A stretch of DNA of 64,000 bases from Actinomycetes bacterium. GTDB lineage: Bacteria; Actinomycetota; Actinomycetes; Propionibacteriales; Propionibacteriaceae. Location of the stretch: the NCBI GenBank assembly GCA_023392635.1, contig JAEVYS010000051.1, positions 1-64,000 of the forward strand, in the 5' to 3' direction. This document shows positions 16,754 to 24,855 of the stretch, piece by piece (the stretch's first letter is position 1; each line of letters starts with the position of its first letter). The notes beneath the pieces were generated by a model. That model ran no database searches and had not been told where the DNA came from. It saw nothing but the letters and a program-made list of their open reading frames with translations. The position numbers and the translations under genes are program-made.

Positions 16754-17782
16754 TCAGCGCTGGGCGCGCACGAAACCAGCCGCCTGCGCGGCGTCCTCGC
16801 TGTCGAACCAGACCTCGGCGATCGTCCGCTCGTATGCGGCACTACCGGGGACGTGGTACTTCATCGACCGGTCGTTGCCCTTGATGGTGAACCCCTCGGG
16901 CGGCTCGTCACCCACGTACGAGCCCTGGCCGTAGGGGTTAACGGCTAAAGGGGAGGCATCGTCTCCCTCGGCCTCGTCGGCGAGCCTGTTCAGCTTGTCC
17001 TCGATGTCGTCGGTGACCTCGCCGGCCTGGTCCTTGGCGTCGTCGACCGCCTCCGCCGCCGCGTCCTTGGCGTCGTCGGCGAGATCGGCTGCCTTGTCGG
17101 TGACGTCCTCGACGGCGGCGCCGGCCGCCTTGGCCGCGTCCGCCGCAGCGTTCTTGGCGTCGTCGGCGACATCGGCGACCGGGTCCGCCACGTACGCGGA
17201 CTTGGGGGTGTGCGTCTCCCAGCCGGTGGACGGGTCGGACAGGAGCCTGCGAAGGGCTCCGACCACACCGCCGAGCACGGCGACGGCGAGCACGATCTTG
17301 CCGAACGTCTTCCATCCCGACCGCTTCGGCTTCGACGCCTTCTCCAGCGACTTCGCGAGAGCTGCGGACGCCGCGGCGACCTTCAGCTCGCGGGCCAGGG
17401 GCTGGCGGGCGAGTTCGCGCAGGACATCGGCCACACGCGGGAGGTACTCCTCCTGCACCCGCTCGCGAGCGAATTCGACGGTTGGGGGAATCCGCTGCAG
17501 CACGTCCTCGACGGCCGGCTTCACGACCTTCACAGCACCATCGACCGCGGGGGAGACGCGGTCCAGCGCCTCATCGAGCACCGGGTGCACGCGCTCGAAC
17601 GTGTCCGCGGCCAGCCGGGCGCCGCGGATGCCGGCGTCCTTGAGCACAGGGCGGATGCGCGAATAGGTGTGGTCGGCGAACTCGCCGCCCTCACGCAGGG
17701 CCTGTTCGACGTACGGCGAAAGGTACTCGACCACGGTCTCGGTGCCGTCCTCGACCGCTTGAAGCAACTTCTTCGTCTTCAC
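16754..17782 (-). CDS. amphipathic helical protein with C-terminal sunset-type domain
   Basis: Product of 342 aa. The first 150 residues are long charged helices (VEEYLSPYVEQ-like, RVHPVLDEALDRVSPAV), then a hydrophobic segment (about 165-180), then an Ala/Asp/Lys-rich coil with repeats such as DDAKNAAADAAKAAG. It ends in a compact domain with TIKGNDRSMKYHVPGS and AEVWFDSEDAAQAAGF, a motif I recognise from actinobacterial proteins named for a sunset domain. Function unknown; envelope or nucleoid roles are both possible. GTG at 17782 is chosen because GGGAGG stands 5 nt before it. An ATG 15 nt upstream places that Shine-Dalgarno inside the gene. Confidence 0.7.
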   Translation of the reverse strand: MKTKKLLQAVEDGTETVVEYLSPYVEQALREGGEFADHTYSRIRPVLKDAGIRGARLAADTFERVHPVLDEALDRVSPAVDGAVKVVKPAVEDVLQRIPPTVEFARERVQEEYLPRVADVLRELARQPLARELKVAAASAALAKSLEKASKPKRSGWKTFGKIVLAVAVLGGVVGALRRLLSDPSTGWETHTPKSAYVADPVADVADDAKNAAADAAKAAGAAVEDVTDKAADLADDAKDAAAEAVDDAKDQAGEVTDDIEDKLNRLADEAEGDDASPLAVNPYGQGSYVGDEPPEGFTIKGNDRSMKYHVPGSAAYERTIAEVWFDSEDAAQAAGFVRAQR

Positions 17783-17885
17783 TACTGCCTCCCGCATGCT
17801 CGGTTAGGTCCCACCGTACCCGTAGCGAAGCTGCGAAACACAGCATCTGTCAGGATGGGGCGACCGCAGTAGAAAGGAAGGCCAC

Positions 17886-18410
17886 ATGGCCCAGGCAACC
17901 CTGCACACGAATCACGGCGACATCGTCGTGAACCTCTTCCCCGACCAGGCTCCCAAGACGGTCGCGAACTTCGTCGGGCTGGCGACCGGCACCAAGGAGT
18001 ACGCCGATCCCGAGTCCGGCAAGCCCGTCACCGGCAACTTCTACGACGGCCTCGGGTTCCACCGGGTCATCGACGGGTTCATGATCCAGGGCGGCTGCCC
18101 GCTCGGCACCGGGACCGGTGGCCCCGGCTACGCCTTCGACGACGAGATCCATCCCGAACTCGTGTTCAACAAGCCCTACCTGCTCGCCATGGCGAACGCC
18201 GGACTGCGCATGGGCCGCGGGACCAACGGTTCGCAGTTCTTCATCACGGTGGCCCCGACGCCGCACCTGAACCGGAAGCACACGATCTTCGGCGAGGTGG
18301 CCGACGAGGCCTCCCGCAAGGTCGTGGACGAGATCGCCTCCGTCCCGACGGGACGCATGGACCGTCCGGTCGACCCGGTCGTGATCAACTCGGTGACCGT
18401 CACCGACTGA
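17886..18410 (+). CDS. cyclophilin-type peptidyl-prolyl cis-trans isomerase
   Basis: Cytoplasmic cyclophilin of 174 aa with the active-site Arg in GLGFHRVIDGFMIQGG, and NGSQFFITVAPTPHLNRKHT near the C-terminus. His replaces the Trp that binds cyclosporin in eukaryotic members, a common actinobacterial feature. No signal peptide. A strong AAAGGAAGG lies 6 nt before the ATG. Corresponds to mycobacterial PpiA in type. Confidence 0.95.
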   Translation: MAQATLHTNHGDIVVNLFPDQAPKTVANFVGLATGTKEYADPESGKPVTGNFYDGLGFHRVIDGFMIQGGCPLGTGTGGPGYAFDDEIHPELVFNKPYLLAMANAGLRMGRGTNGSQFFITVAPTPHLNRKHTIFGEVADEASRKVVDEIASVPTGRMDRPVDPVVINSVTVTD

Positions 18411-18446
18411 CCGGCGCACGCTCGTTCGTCCTGCGCCGGGGAACGG

Positions 18447-18725
18447 CTACTCGGCGCCGATGGCGAAGGCGGCCTCGAGGTCGTGGGTCGAGTAGGCGCG
18501 GAAGGCGACGTGCGTCTCCGTCCCCTCGACACCGGGGACCTTGTTGAGCCGGTCGCTGACCGTGTCGGCGACCTGGTCGATCGTGTGCACCCTGACCATG
18601 GCGATCAGGTCGACCGTGCCGGTCACCGAGTACACCTCTGACACCCCTTCGAGGTCGGCGATCTGCTGGGCCACCTCGGGGATGCGGGCGACGTCGGCCT
18701 TGACGAACACAATCGCGGTGATCAT
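18447..18725 (-). CDS. stand-alone Lrp/AsnC ligand-binding (RAM) domain protein
   Basis: Product of 92 aa consisting only of the RAM effector domain: ITAIVFVKADVARIPEVAQ, GVSEVYSVTGTVDLIAMVRV and GVEGTETHVAFRAYS. It lacks the N-terminal helix-turn-helix of Lrp/AsnC regulators, so it cannot bind DNA alone and may modulate a full-length partner or sense amino acids. The ATG overlaps the stop of the upstream exonuclease-nuclease gene. Similar small genes lie near trpD in other actinobacteria. Confidence 0.88.
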   Translation of the reverse strand: MITAIVFVKADVARIPEVAQQIADLEGVSEVYSVTGTVDLIAMVRVHTIDQVADTVSDRLNKVPGVEGTETHVAFRAYSTHDLEAAFAIGAE

Positions 18726-20458
18726 GCGCCGATCCTAATCTGCACCGACGCCGCCGGGCCGATCCGCAGCGGCCAGCTCCAGTCCCCCTCGATCTCGATC
18801 AGGCGGACGCCGGGACGCTCCAGCCAGTCGGCGATCCGCTCGGTCTCCTCCACGATCGCGGCCGACGCAGGGCCGACCGGGGGTGCGACCCATTCGGCGA
18901 CGGTCACGGCGTCGCGGGCGACCTGCTGCGGCACGTCGCCCGGCCGGGCCAGGGCCGCTCCGGCCAGCCGCCCGTACCGGATGACGTGGATCTCCCACCC
19001 CGGATCGCTGCGGTACGCGGCCACGATCTGCGGGCAGCGGGCCAGGCTGGCCAGCCGGTGGTGCCGCAGGGCGGCGTGCGTGAAGCCCTCGACACGGTCG
19101 GTGAGCACCGCCGCGTCCTCGAACCGCTCGGCACGCACGAGCTGGGCCAGCCGTGGTTCCGCCCGCCGGACGAGGGGGCGTACGTCACGGGTCAGGCACT
19201 CGCGCACGCGGTCGGTGATCTCGGCGTACTGGGCAGGGGTGACCGCCAGCTCGCACGGTGCGCAGCAGCGCCCCATCCCGGCGAGCGCGCAGGGACTGGT
19301 GGCCTTCCGCGGCGAGAGCCGGGCCGTGCACTGGCGGATCGGGAAGGCGTCGTAGATCGCCATCATGACCTGCTCGGCAGCGGTGCGCCGGCGGAACGGG
19401 CCGAAGTAGAGCGCCTCGTCACCCGCGATGGCCTTGACGATCGACAACCGGGGGAACGGCTCCGACGTGAGCTTCAGCCACACCTGCCGCTCCGGGAACT
19501 TCGAGCGGCGGTTGTACCGGGGCGAGTGGGCGGCGATCAGCCGCAGTTCCAGCACGTCGGCCTCGAGCGGCGTCCGGCACACCGTGGTCTCGACCCCGGT
19601 GGCGATGCGCACCATCTCGTCGATCCGCGGGCGCGTTTCCGCGGCGGTGAAGTAGCTGGCCACGCGGCGGCGGAGGTTGCGGCTCTTGCCGACGTAGAGC
19701 ACTTGCCGGCGTCGTCGCCCGTCGGGCCCGACCAGATCGGCGACGAACTGGTAGATGCCGGGCGCCTGTGGCACGCCCTGGGCGAAGCCGCGCTTGGCCC
19801 GCCGCTCGGGCGAGACTCGCCGGGTGAACTCGAGCAGGTCCTCCACCGTGTGGCAGCCGAGGTTGCCGACCCTCTCCAGCAGCCCGTGCAGCACCTCGAC
19901 GGTCGCCCGGGCATCGGAGAGGGCGCGGTGGTTGGGCGTGGTGCTGGTGTGGAAGTGGGCGGCCAGCGTGGACAGCTTCACGTTGGGCACCTCGTCGCGC
20001 AGCAGCACCTGGCGGGCCAGCGCAACGGTGTCGAGCACCTCGTGGTCGGGCCAGGGGTAGCCGAGCTGGCCGCACGACCGCTTGAGGAAACCAACGTCGA
20101 AACCGGCATTGTGCGCGACCAGCACGCAACCGGAAGCGAACTCGAGGAAGCTCGGCAGCACCTCCGGCAGCCGTGGGGCCCCGGCCACCATCAGGTCGGT
20201 GATGCCGGTGAGGACGGCGACCAGCGCGGGGATGTGGGTGTTCGGGTTCACCAGCGTCTGGAACTCGCCCAGCACCTCGCCGCCGCGGACCTTCACCGCG
20301 CCGAATTCGGTGATGGTGTCCTCACCGGTGCTGCCCGTGGTCTCGAGGTCGACGACGCAGAAGGTGACCTGCGCCAGGGGCCGGCCGAGGTCCTCGAAGC
20401 TCGGCTGCGCCAGGGCTGGTGTGGTCACGAACGGGACGCTAGACCGCCCCGGTGACAC
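18722..20458 (-). CDS. DEDDh exonuclease fused to UvrC-like GIY-YIG nuclease
   Basis: Product of 578 aa. The N-terminal 200 residues are a DnaQ-type 3'-5' exonuclease with CVVDLETTG, LVAHNAGFDVGFL and HRALSDARA. The second half resembles the N-terminal half of UvrC: a GIY-YIG core in GIYQF...VLYVGKSRNLRRRVASYF, then cysteines in SPCALAGMGRCCAPCEL. This architecture matches mycobacterial Rv2191 and Cho-like proteins and suggests a nucleotide excision repair side branch. The UvrC C-terminal RNase H-like domain and HhH are absent. The start is uncertain: GTG at 20458 directly follows the upstream stop, while GTG at 20428 is also possible. Confidence 0.9.
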   Translation of the reverse strand: MSPGRSSVPFVTTPALAQPSFEDLGRPLAQVTFCVVDLETTGSTGEDTITEFGAVKVRGGEVLGEFQTLVNPNTHIPALVAVLTGITDLMVAGAPRLPEVLPSFLEFASGCVLVAHNAGFDVGFLKRSCGQLGYPWPDHEVLDTVALARQVLLRDEVPNVKLSTLAAHFHTSTTPNHRALSDARATVEVLHGLLERVGNLGCHTVEDLLEFTRRVSPERRAKRGFAQGVPQAPGIYQFVADLVGPDGRRRRQVLYVGKSRNLRRRVASYFTAAETRPRIDEMVRIATGVETTVCRTPLEADVLELRLIAAHSPRYNRRSKFPERQVWLKLTSEPFPRLSIVKAIAGDEALYFGPFRRRTAAEQVMMAIYDAFPIRQCTARLSPRKATSPCALAGMGRCCAPCELAVTPAQYAEITDRVRECLTRDVRPLVRRAEPRLAQLVRAERFEDAAVLTDRVEGFTHAALRHHRLASLARCPQIVAAYRSDPGWEIHVIRYGRLAGAALARPGDVPQQVARDAVTVAEWVAPPVGPASAAIVEETERIADWLERPGVRLIEIEGDWSWPLRIGPAASVQIRIGA

Positions 20459-21646
20459 TCACCCACACGTGGGAACGGCGAGTCGCCAGAGCGCGTCCCC
20501 CGACACCGCGAACAACCCGCCGCCCGCGACGACGGCAGCGCTCACCGGCGCCGCGGGCGCGGGCAGCGTCCGCCAGCCGTCCGGGCAGCCGAGCTGGACG
20601 GTCGGTGCGGCGGCGTTGGTGAACACCACCGGGCGACCGGCGGCGAGCGCGAGCACCGCGGCGGCGTCCCCGGCGGGCGGATCACCGGGGAGTACCGTCG
20701 CGTCCCCCGCCGCGGCCGGAGCGACCCTCAGCGGCCAGGCCAGGGGATGCCCGCGCACCCAGCCCGCCGTCCAGCAGGTGTCCCCCTCCTCCGGGCACGC
20801 GATCGAGGTGGCACGGGACAGCTGGCCAGGCAGGCGGGTGAGGCCGCCCGGCACGGGGAGACCCACCTGGCGCCACCCGCCGCGGATCGCGCCGACGAAC
20901 GCCACGGGCGACTGGTTCAGCCCACCCGCCAGTCCCAGCTCGTCGCCGGCCACGACCAGGCTGTCGCCCAGCCGGGCGAACGAGAGGAAGCTGAACTCGC
21001 GGTCGGGGGAGGACGTCAGCTCCGGCCGGGCGGCCTGCTGGGTCCAGGTGTGGCCCTTCCGGGTCCACACCACCCCGTACAACCCGGTCGTTGCCACCCG
21101 GCTGCCGAAGATGACCGGGGTGCCACCCACCTTCGTCGTGCCGAGCAACGGACCGGCGTCGTGGCCGCCGAAGGTGAAGAACTCCTGAGGACGGCTGGTG
21201 AGGCGACGGCCGGCGAGCGAGCCGTCCCAGACGCTCAGTCGTGGATTGGCGTGCGCACCACCCACCGCCTTCCCGATCGCGAAGACCTCGTCGCCGGCCA
21301 CGGCCAGCGACTCGAGGGTGGCCACCTCGGCGTACGGTTCGGCCGGACGGAGCTGGAAGGAGCCCTCCACCGCGACCGACCTCACGACCAGCAGCGAGGG
21401 GACGGCGTCATCGGGTGTCTGCCCGCCTCCCGCCGCGCCACTGCCGGCGAAGCCTCCGACGAGGACCTGGTCTCCGGCAGCGGCCAGGGACGCCGCGCGG
21501 ACGCCGTCGGGCAGCTCGACCCGTGTCCAGCCGCCCGCGGGAGAGACCGTCCCGGTCGCGGACGTGTTCGTCGGTGGCGGAGCGGCTGTCGTGCACCCGG
21601 CGAGCAGCGACACCGCCGCGGTCGCAACCAGCAGACGGCCCAGCAC
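20459..21646 (-). CDS. putative lipoprotein, beta-propeller-like
   Basis: Product of 395 aa with a lipoprotein signal (VSLLAGC, Cys at residue 18) and a Ser/Thr/Pro linker. The body has repeated short hydrophobic segments ending in Trp or Gly (SVWDGSLAG, GVVWTRKGHTW, TCWTAGWVRG), suggesting a beta-propeller of about six blades. No catalytic motif recognised. It is the first gene of a unit with the exonuclease-nuclease and RAM genes. GTG at 21646 follows a TAGGCT box by 6 nt. Confidence 0.7.
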   Translation of the reverse strand: MLGRLLVATAAVSLLAGCTTAAPPPTNTSATGTVSPAGGWTRVELPDGVRAASLAAAGDQVLVGGFAGSGAAGGGQTPDDAVPSLLVVRSVAVEGSFQLRPAEPYAEVATLESLAVAGDEVFAIGKAVGGAHANPRLSVWDGSLAGRRLTSRPQEFFTFGGHDAGPLLGTTKVGGTPVIFGSRVATTGLYGVVWTRKGHTWTQQAARPELTSSPDREFSFLSFARLGDSLVVAGDELGLAGGLNQSPVAFVGAIRGGWRQVGLPVPGGLTRLPGQLSRATSIACPEEGDTCWTAGWVRGHPLAWPLRVAPAAAGDATVLPGDPPAGDAAAVLALAAGRPVVFTNAAAPTVQLGCPDGWRTLPAPAAPVSAAVVAGGGLFAVSGDALWRLAVPTCG

Positions 21647-21652
21647 CCGCTC

Positions 21653-21658
21653 AGCCTA
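21653..21658 (-). promoter_or_regulatory. -10 box TAGGCT, leaderless start of lipoprotein gene
   Basis: On the minus strand TAGGCT stands 6 nt before the GTG at 21646, with no Shine-Dalgarno sequence between. Confidence 0.45.
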
Positions 21659-21704
21659 GGTGGGCCCGGGAGCCGGTGTCAGAGCCGGCCGCCACGATGT
21701 GGAT

Positions 21705-21938
21705 ATGGACGTACTGCATGTCGATTGCGGCACCTGCCGGGCGCGTGGCCCCGCCTGCGCAGACTGTGTGGTGTCGGTGCTCCTCGGAGAGCCCGCCGAC
21801 GAGCTCCTGCTCGATGACCAGGAGCAGGCGGCCCTGCGTGCCATGGCCGATTCGGGGCTGCTTCCGCCCTTGCGGCTGGTGCGCTCCGTTCCCCCGACCG
21901 ATCAGGACGGAGTTGCCTTCCCGACTGCCCTCCCTTAG
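21705..21938 (+). CDS. small four-cysteine protein
   Basis: Product of 77 aa beginning MDVLHVDCGTCRARGPACADCVV. Two CxxC motifs 9 residues apart could bind zinc or an Fe-S cluster. The rest is a short acidic helix (GEPADELLLDDQEQAALRAM). I do not know the family name, but similar small genes precede NlpC/P60 hydrolase genes in other actinobacteria. The upstream in-frame extension to 21660 has no typical N-terminus. The ATG at 21705 starts the conserved part. Confidence 0.65.
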   Translation: MDVLHVDCGTCRARGPACADCVVSVLLGEPADELLLDDQEQAALRAMADSGLLPPLRLVRSVPPTDQDGVAFPTALP

Positions 21939-21940
21939 GA

Positions 21941-21960
21941 TTTTCTCAGTTTTGTTTCAG
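21941..21960 (+). promoter_or_regulatory. paired TTTTCTCAG motif before the NlpC/P60 gene
   Basis: TTTTCTCAG (21941-21949) and TTTGTTTCAG (21951-21960) are about one helical turn apart. The same motif occurs three times before the rpf gene at 51301-51348. Likely a regulator-binding site; the regulator is unknown. Confidence 0.4.
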
Positions 21961-21974
21961 CGGGAGGGTGCTTC

Positions 21975-23036
21975 ATGGCGGCAGGGCGCAGCGTGCGCAA
22001 CGCGATCACCGTTGCCGTGGCGGCACTCGTGCTGCTCGGTGGCCAGCCCGTCGCCACGTCACAGGCGGCCCCCGTTCCTTCGCCTTCCCCTTCCCCGAGG
22101 AAGCCGACCCAGACCGAGACGAAGCTCAAGGACGCCAAGGCCCAGGTGCTGGCCCTCGAGGACCAGGCCAGCCAGGTCGGCGAGGACTACGACGCCGCAG
22201 CGCAGGCCCTGGCGGAGAGCAGGGCCCGCCTGGATGTGCTGAAGGGCGACATCGCCGCCCAGCAGGCCAAGGTGGACGCCCTGGGCGAGCAGGTCCGCGC
22301 GATCGCCCTGATCCAGTTCCGCAACCGTGAGGTGGACCCCACGGTCCAGATCTTCACCAGCGGTGACCCCGACACCATGCTCGACCGCCTCTCCACGGCC
22401 GACAAGGTCGACCAGGACATGAACGCCACCCTCGCCGAGCACGAGGCGGAGCAGGCCAACCTCACCGACATGCAGCGCACCGAGGCGGCGGAGAACGCCG
22501 CGCTCGCCGACCAGGAGCAGAAGCTGGCCGCGCTGAAGAAGGACATGCAGGACAAGGTCGATCAGGCACAGGCCCTGGTGCTGCAGCTCACCGCCCAGCA
22601 GCGTGCCGAGCTGGACGCCGCCGACGGCGGGAGCACCGGCTGGAATCCGAACGAGCTCGACGGCATCACCGCCAACGCGAAGGCGCTCGGCGCCATCAAG
22701 TACGCGACCTCGAAGGTCAGGATCGGCCAGTACGTGTGGTCGATGTCCGGCCCGACGAAGTTCGACTGCTCCGGTCTCATGCTCGCGGCCTACCGCTCCG
22801 TCGGCATCAACCTGCCGCACTCGTCCCAGGCACAGTCCCGGATCGGCCGCCCGGTCTCGAAGGCCGACCTGAAGCCCGGTGACCTCATCTTCTGGTACCA
22901 CCCCATCCACCACGTCGGCATGTACATCGGCAACGGCAAGATCGTCCACGCCCGCAACCCGCGCTCCGACCTGGTCATCCAGACCCTGGCGTCCTACCCG
23001 GCACCGTGGGCCGGCGCCCGCCGCATCGTCGGCTGA
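21975..23036 (+). CDS. secreted NlpC/P60 peptidoglycan hydrolase (RipA-like)
   Basis: Product of 353 aa: signal peptide (about residues 1-31, ending SQAA), a Pro/Ser linker, a long coiled coil (about 48-215) and a C-terminal NlpC/P60 domain. The catalytic Cys is in TKFDCSGLML, the His in IHHVGMYIGNG, and the third residue follows in KIVHARNP. Such enzymes cut D-glutamyl-mDAP bonds in peptidoglycan for cell separation, and the coiled coil is usually autoinhibitory. GGGAGG precedes the ATG by 8 nt. Corresponds in position and type to the hydrolase near trpD in mycobacteria. Confidence 0.93.
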   Translation: MAAGRSVRNAITVAVAALVLLGGQPVATSQAAPVPSPSPSPRKPTQTETKLKDAKAQVLALEDQASQVGEDYDAAAQALAESRARLDVLKGDIAAQQAKVDALGEQVRAIALIQFRNREVDPTVQIFTSGDPDTMLDRLSTADKVDQDMNATLAEHEAEQANLTDMQRTEAAENAALADQEQKLAALKKDMQDKVDQAQALVLQLTAQQRAELDAADGGSTGWNPNELDGITANAKALGAIKYATSKVRIGQYVWSMSGPTKFDCSGLMLAAYRSVGINLPHSSQAQSRIGRPVSKADLKPGDLIFWYHPIHHVGMYIGNGKIVHARNPRSDLVIQTLASYPAPWAGARRIVG

Positions 23037-24097
23037 GAGCAGCCTCCTGGCCGGCCGCCCTGCTGCTGGTCGCCGGCTGTACCGCGCCGGTCGGGCCGAC
23101 GGCGACCCCGATCGCGCCGGGAACCCTCGCCGACCGCCTGAACGCCGCGCTCGCCGCTGACAGCGAGGACGCGTTCGCGGACGGGTTCTCCGCCCAGCAC
23201 GACCCGTCCGCCGACGGGCGGCGGTGGTTCCGGATCCTCCGGCACGCGACGGTCGCCTCGATCGCGCAGCCCGACGACCACACCCTGTCCGTGACGTCCG
23301 GCGAGCGGGGCGATGCCATGCCCGCCACCGTCACGCTCACGGTGCAACGCGACGCCACCGGCCGCATCCGCTCGGTCACCGCGGCACACCCGCCCATCTG
23401 GGTGCTCGGGCCGACCGACGTCACGGACGCCGTCCACGGCACCCTCTTCAGCGCCGGCCTGGACGAGGCCTCGCGCCGGCAGTGGGCCGACCGCATCGAC
23501 CATGCCGTCGACGCTGTCGCCCGCTTCCACCCGCCCGGCGCCGACGCCTGGCCCGGGGGGCTCGTCGTCGAGATCCCCGCCGACGCGTCCGCGTTCGCGG
23601 CCAGGACGGGGAAGGACGGCGTGAACGCGTCCGCCGTCTCGACCTGCGACAGCGGCACCCCGCGGATCGTCGTGAACCCGGCTGTTCTCGGGCAGCCGGC
23701 CGAGTGGCTGGACAGCACGATGGTCCACGAAGGGGTCCACGTCGCCACCCGCTCGCCCTGCCGTCCTTCGGGCCAACTGGCGTGGGCGGTCGAGGGGCTT
23801 GCCGAATCGGCGGCCGCAGCATCCGACCCGGTCGCGGCGTCCCGCAACCGCGGGCTCGTCCTTGCCTACCTGCGTGACCATCCGGTGCCGCGCGCCCTGC
23901 CCACCGACCTGGATGACCTCACCGGCTACGCACTGGCACAGGTCGCCGTCGACCAGCTCAGGGCGCGGGCCGGCGAGGCGTCGCGCGACCTTCTCGACCG
24001 GGCCGGCGGCGACGGCGGGGCGGTCACGGCGAACGAACTCCGGCGGGTCACCGGCTGGTACACCGCAGAGCTGGAGCGGCTCAGGACCTCAGGCTGA
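23006..24097 (+). CDS. lipoprotein with HExxH metalloprotease-like motif
   Basis: Product of 363 aa. A short signal with lipobox LVAGC (Cys at residue 25) precedes a domain ending at about residue 130 that resembles secreted mature-protein folds with repeats of beta strands. Then STMVHEGVHVATRS gives the HExxH zinc motif, and VEGLAESAAA 27 residues later supplies a candidate third ligand (Glu). Probably a surface metallopeptidase, but the motif is short and the substrate unknown. It starts with GTG inside the NlpC/P60 gene (31-nt overlap), so the two are likely co-translated. Its 3' end overlaps the convergent hydrolase gene by 9 nt. Confidence 0.7.
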   Translation: MGRRPPHRRLRAASWPAALLLVAGCTAPVGPTATPIAPGTLADRLNAALAADSEDAFADGFSAQHDPSADGRRWFRILRHATVASIAQPDDHTLSVTSGERGDAMPATVTLTVQRDATGRIRSVTAAHPPIWVLGPTDVTDAVHGTLFSAGLDEASRRQWADRIDHAVDAVARFHPPGADAWPGGLVVEIPADASAFAARTGKDGVNASAVSTCDSGTPRIVVNPAVLGQPAEWLDSTMVHEGVHVATRSPCRPSGQLAWAVEGLAESAAAASDPVAASRNRGLVLAYLRDHPVPRALPTDLDDLTGYALAQVAVDQLRARAGEASRDLLDRAGGDGGAVTANELRRVTGWYTAELERLRTSG

Positions 24098-24832
24098 GTG
24101 CCGGGCGAAGAACTCCAGCGACTCGCTGAAGATCTGCTCCTTCTCCCAGTCCATCGTCGCAACGTGGTAGCTGCGCGGGAGCACCCGCTCGGTGACCTCG
24201 TCACTGGAGACGTGGCTGAGCACGAACGCCGTGGACGCTGCCGGGACGACGTGGTCGTTGGTCGAGCGGAAGACCAGCAGCGGACAGTGGACGAGGTCAA
24301 GGCAGGCGCGGACGTCGACCCACATCTTCATCATCGAGTTGGCGGCACGCAGCGGCGTCCGCTCGTACGCGAGTTCCTGGATGCCGGCCTGGGCGATGTC
24401 GGAGCCGATCGCCTTGGCCGACCCCTTGAACGGGGACAGGAACGGCACGGCAGCCATCCGTGGTGCGCCGATGACCGCGGGGTTCACCAGCACGAGACCG
24501 CTGACCTCGTCGGGATACTTCTCGGCCAGCCGCAGCGCCAGTGCACCGCCCATGCTGAGGCCGGCGACGAACACCGTCTCGCACGAAGCCCTCAGCTCGA
24601 GGAACGCCCGCTCGACGGCGGCGTACCAATCGCGCCAGGAGGTGAGGTTCAGCTCCTGCCACGTCGTGCCGTGGCCGGGCAGCCGGGGGAGCGAGACGCG
24701 GTACCCGGCGTCCGCCGTCACGCGGGCCCACTCCAGGAGCGACCAGGGCGAGCCGGTGAAGCCGTGGCAGAACAACACCCCCACCGGGCCACCGTCGGAC
24801 GAGAACGGCCGGGCGTGATCGCTCACCTGCAT
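24089..24832 (-). CDS. alpha/beta hydrolase, carboxylesterase or monoglyceride lipase type
   Basis: Product of 247 aa without a signal peptide. Catalytic elements: LFCHGFTGSP (oxyanion), GLSMGG (Ser nucleophile), Asp in RSTNDHVVP and His in RSYHVATMD. This is the Est30/monoacylglycerol lipase pattern with a small cap. It is divergent from plsC with a 23-nt gap, so a lipid role is plausible. The ATG follows a TACGAT box by 6 nt. Confidence 0.88.
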   Translation of the reverse strand: MQVSDHARPFSSDGGPVGVLFCHGFTGSPWSLLEWARVTADAGYRVSLPRLPGHGTTWQELNLTSWRDWYAAVERAFLELRASCETVFVAGLSMGGALALRLAEKYPDEVSGLVLVNPAVIGAPRMAAVPFLSPFKGSAKAIGSDIAQAGIQELAYERTPLRAANSMMKMWVDVRACLDLVHCPLLVFRSTNDHVVPAASTAFVLSHVSSDEVTERVLPRSYHVATMDWEKEQIFSESLEFFARHSA

Positions 24833-24838
24833 GCGGTC

Positions 24839-24848
24839 ATCGTAGGCT
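24839..24848. promoter_or_regulatory. overlapping divergent -10 boxes (hydrolase and plsC)
   Basis: Minus strand TACGAT at 24839-24844, 6 nt from the hydrolase ATG. Plus strand TAGGCT at 24843-24848, 7 nt from the plsC GTG. The two boxes share two bases, so the promoters should exclude each other. Both mRNAs would be leaderless. Confidence 0.45.
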
Positions 24849-24855
24849 GTCGGCC

